A stretch of DNA of 7,621 nucleotides from Caryophanales bacterium UBA1744 (GTDB taxonomy: Bacteria; Bacillota_I; Bacilli_A; RFN20; CAG-826). Location: the NCBI GenBank assembly GCA_002314915.1, contig DCHU01000059.1, positions 988 through 8,608 on the forward strand, read 5' to 3'. Position 1 is the first letter of the stretch, and each line of letters begins with the position of its first letter. The translations under genes and the position numbers were made by a program. The notes below the pieces were generated by a model. It saw only the letters and a list, made by a program, of their open reading frames with translations. It ran no database searches and was not told the origin of the DNA. Below are positions 6,201 through 7,621 of this stretch, piece after piece.

Positions 6201-7621
6201 TTAGACGCGAATAAAGCTAAATCAGATTACGAGTCGGCTTCTAAACTCGGATTCTTTAAACGTGGTGGCGCTAAGAAAGCTGTGGTCAAACCTTGGAAAT
6301 CTTGTGTTAAGGACAAGAAGGTTTTGAAGGCCTTTGAGCATGAGCTTGAATTATTCATAACCCATTCGATGATTGAAGAAACCCTCACAACATACGGACC
6401 ATATGAAAAGAAAGTGGTGGCCGAACTCAACATCACAAATAAAGTGGGTGCAGATAACGCTATCAAGGTTCTCGAAAAGACCAAAGCTCTGGCTGATATC
6501 ATTTACTCAATTTACACAACAAGCGCAGAAGACAAAGAAAGATTTGTTGAATACGTCAAGTTCCTTATCAACAGTGAAGATGTTTGGGAGAACAAGAATT
6601 TTGACGCCCTCATCTCGGATCTTAGTGTATTGAAGGAAGCTGAAGAACACTTGAAGGAAACATATAGCTTCAAGCTTGCTAACTATGGTGACTTTGATAA
6701 TTACTTCGATCGTCTCGCAAGCAAGCTTACTGAAGCCCATAACAATGGCGGAAGACTTGGTGAATGGACATCTCTTTTGACTGAACTAGATATGGCAAGA
6801 CATTATGTTCCGGGAACCGTCATCGATACCTATGAGGCCGGTGCGATTAAGGGGATTGAGTTAATTCCATCATTCAAAAACGCTTTATTCTATAGAATCC
6901 TCTCATGCGTCTTGGACAAAGATAACCTTGGAACACTCTCATCGAGAGACATAGACAAAACAATTGAGAAATACGGTGACTTGATCAACGAGTTCTCTTC
7001 TTTGGTTGTAAAAGAAACGGCCGCCAAGATAACAGCTAACTATCCTATGGCGAATTATAACTATGCAGGTTCTACCGCAATAGCTTCCCTTAAGAAACTT
7101 GCTAAAAATGGCGGTAGAAACACTACATTAAGACAGATCTTCAATGATGATGACTTCTCTAGATTAATCAAAACTGTTTGCCCATGCATGCTTATGTCAC
7201 CTTTAGCGGTTGCTCAGTATCTCGAGCCTGGAAAGTATATGTTCGATGCAGTTATATTCGATGAAGCTTCTCAGATTCCGACCTCTGAAGCGATCGGTGC
7301 AATTGGACGTGGCAAGTGCTGTATTATCGCGGGAGATGAACAGCAAATGCCTCCAACGAACTTCTTCTCATCGAATGTTAGCCTTGAAGGAACAACCGAT
7401 GATTTGTTCTCTTCGACTGGTGAGGATCTTGAGTCATTGCTTGACGACGTTATCGTCCTAGGAATACCAAGACGTCGTCTCACATGTCACTATCGTTCCA
7501 AACATGAATCTTTAATCGCGTTCTCCAACAAGAAGTTCTATAAAAACGGACTCCTCACATTCCCTTCTGCTCAAGATGAGAAAGAGTGTGTTTCCTTTAG
7601 GTATGTAGGCGGCGCTTACGA
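3222..7621 (+). CDS. Large transglutaminase-like/DUF4011/superfamily 1 helicase protein, 3'-truncated
   Basis: The frame is open from ATG 3222 to the window edge, giving 1466 residues with no stop. Residues 1 to about 155 look all-beta and Ig-like. Residues 167-305 are transglutaminase-like: RLPYQVI (224-230), GTCLD with C237, GHAF with H263, then a NPTD segment (301-304). DUF4011 covers about 395-605, with WEEKLLDLNLKNKLINL (399-415), LGIIRWF near 524 and APLFLLP (537-543), followed by FSFAHF (629-634). The helicase core has PADSSQ (Q694), Walker A GPPGTGKS (711-718), motif Ia SVLFVAEKE (734-742), about 630 mostly helical residues, Walker B DEASQ (1347-1351), motif III GDEQQMPP (1371-1378) and a motif IV-like LTCHYRS (1420-1426). 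This is the UPF1/Dna2-like AAA_11/AAA_12 type, expected to be an ATP-dependent nucleic-acid motor. Motifs V/VI and the C-terminal Vsr/DUF559-like nuclease and DUF3320 found in many relatives would lie outside. It probably forms its own transcription unit. Domain calls are sure; biological role is unknown, with defence possible. Confidence 0.9.
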   Translation, partial: MENDLIILNIDLADSINYVNYQAEVLLKKRKGTNKQNFYSFLRKVSIKNESLVDIEHAALSITTDSPYITIEDTILTDIQKGKVTEVDSFSCTVNATELYKLNAPIVATLIFRLFNEDGEVIVHKQETLKILPIEEAASDIIGDKIDILSSFVTPEDDEVKKVARDASTILMNSYGRCDFAGYQYHDPNKVKEEAHAVFQALQALNIRYSEPPASFEKTFQKVRLPYQVIKEKVGTCLDISILYCSVLESIGLNPLLNLVKGHAFAGVMLDDEHLPHNVEDNLTLLSNAISEGINEILVLNPTDVTVSSFPVPFESSINNGKNYLINHPGLTAIDIVSSHRGETLPIPTPHEMSDGTYSIDTSILEKDYSDTIEQIDLEHRGIVMEKEDYKPKDKFEYWEEKLLDLNLKNKLINLRFPKNGVEFIVPDSIKFIEFLSRNEKVAIDCSVGCSTAKAEKGPYMFTKTEYGDLADAGYKRGAILGFSELNKGDDYLKSLSRKATTALEESGCNPLFLTLGIIRWFDNEKAAKNNSGSMFAPLFLLPIKMPKRKSGLYYSFEYSIEDLQLNTTLFQYFQHNCGIDITDISTENLPKDSNGVVDVRKIFNTIKKRIEAKDNWTLIEDVSTVSIFSFAHFTMWTDLKTRRDELLLNPVVKSLYNGVKSWDDRDDLVSYEEMDDKLNPSALAIPLPADSSQIKAISDSLQGESFVLDGPPGTGKSQTIANMIINFMNHGKSVLFVAEKEVALNVVKKRLDDLGLGDFTLELSSANASKSQVLAKLGTMLDYGSTKNPEDYSKIADELSIKRESLNTILDKIHKENGFFLSCYDAIVGYLSLAKYKGKLSISEDYASSLDRDSYDAALDELSNLENKIAINGEYSTNSLIGFTSRVYSLLLRDQALEEIDQLAKTVRPFQLDLYNAFLKIKDVVPTTRANAELFASLISVVREEGAVHEKVLGYDTFREKYDSIKEMTSYIRDKFALEDDLATRWNDKAYSLDANKAKSDYESASKLGFFKRGGAKKAVVKPWKSCVKDKKVLKAFEHELELFITHSMIEETLTTYGPYEKKVVAELNITNKVGADNAIKVLEKTKALADIIYSIYTTSAEDKERFVEYVKFLINSEDVWENKNFDALISDLSVLKEAEEHLKETYSFKLANYGDFDNYFDRLASKLTEAHNNGGRLGEWTSLLTELDMARHYVPGTVIDTYEAGAIKGIELIPSFKNALFYRILSCVLDKDNLGTLSSRDIDKTIEKYGDLINEFSSLVVKETAAKITANYPMANYNYAGSTAIASLKKLAKNGGRNTTLRQIFNDDDFSRLIKTVCPCMLMSPLAVAQYLEPGKYMFDAVIFDEASQIPTSEAIGAIGRGKCCIIAGDEQQMPPTNFFSSNVSLEGTTDDLFSSTGEDLESLLDDVIVLGIPRRRLTCHYRSKHESLIAFSNKKFYKNGLLTFPSAQDEKECVSFRYVGGAY

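Noticed and set aside
6227..6740. Open frames on both strands within the helicase insert
   Set aside because: The main frame stays open throughout and links Walker A with Walker B, so there is no frameshift or separate gene.
3222..7621. Possible frameshift or pseudogene in the helicase because no stop is seen
   Set aside because: Translation by eye from 3222 to 7619 gives an unbroken frame with motifs in the right order; the missing stop is due to the window edge.
1..7621. Alternative genetic code with TGA as Trp
   Set aside because: Trp positions, including the conserved W of motif 2 in proS and of DUF4011, are TGG, and no in-frame TGA occurs in any gene.

Overview
The window looks like chromosomal DNA of a low-to-moderate GC bacterium. 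Proteins, codon choice (frequent AGA, CTC/CTT, GAA, AAG) and gene content suggest an uncultured Bacillota member, perhaps a Bacilli/Erysipelotrichia-like lineage; this placement is inference. Trp is TGG and the three visible stop codons are TAA. No in-frame TGA occurs, so nothing points to the Mollicutes code. All four genes lie on the + strand and none is visibly broken. Both end genes are cut by the window edges.

Left block (1-3086): three genes in a row with only 6 nt between neighbours, which looks like one transcription unit. First is the C-terminal part of a signalling protein with an EAL fold that has lost nearly all c-di-GMP phosphodiesterase residues; it may follow a GGDEF-like domain lying mostly upstream. 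Second is proS, a complete archaeal/eukaryotic-type (type 3) prolyl-tRNA synthetase. Third is a short six-helix formate/nitrite transporter (FNT) family protein. A U-tract hairpin overlapping the FNT stop codon ends the block. No functional link between the three is obvious.

Intergenic spacer (3087-3221): the terminator, then a very AT-rich stretch with a weak promoter-like region and a small inverted repeat, then a strong Shine-Dalgarno at 3211-3216. The downstream gene therefore probably has its own promoter.

Right block (3222-7621): one open frame without a stop (1466 residues visible, 3' end outside). It encodes a giant multidomain protein: a predicted beta-sandwich N-terminus, a transglutaminase-like cysteine-protease-fold domain, DUF4011, and a superfamily 1 helicase with about 630 residues between Walker A and Walker B. 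Helicase motifs I, Ia, II, III and a likely IV are visible; motifs V/VI and any C-terminal nuclease would lie beyond the edge. Helicases of this general type occur in accessory and anti-phage loci, so this is the most interesting part of the window, but its role cannot be decided without the downstream sequence.
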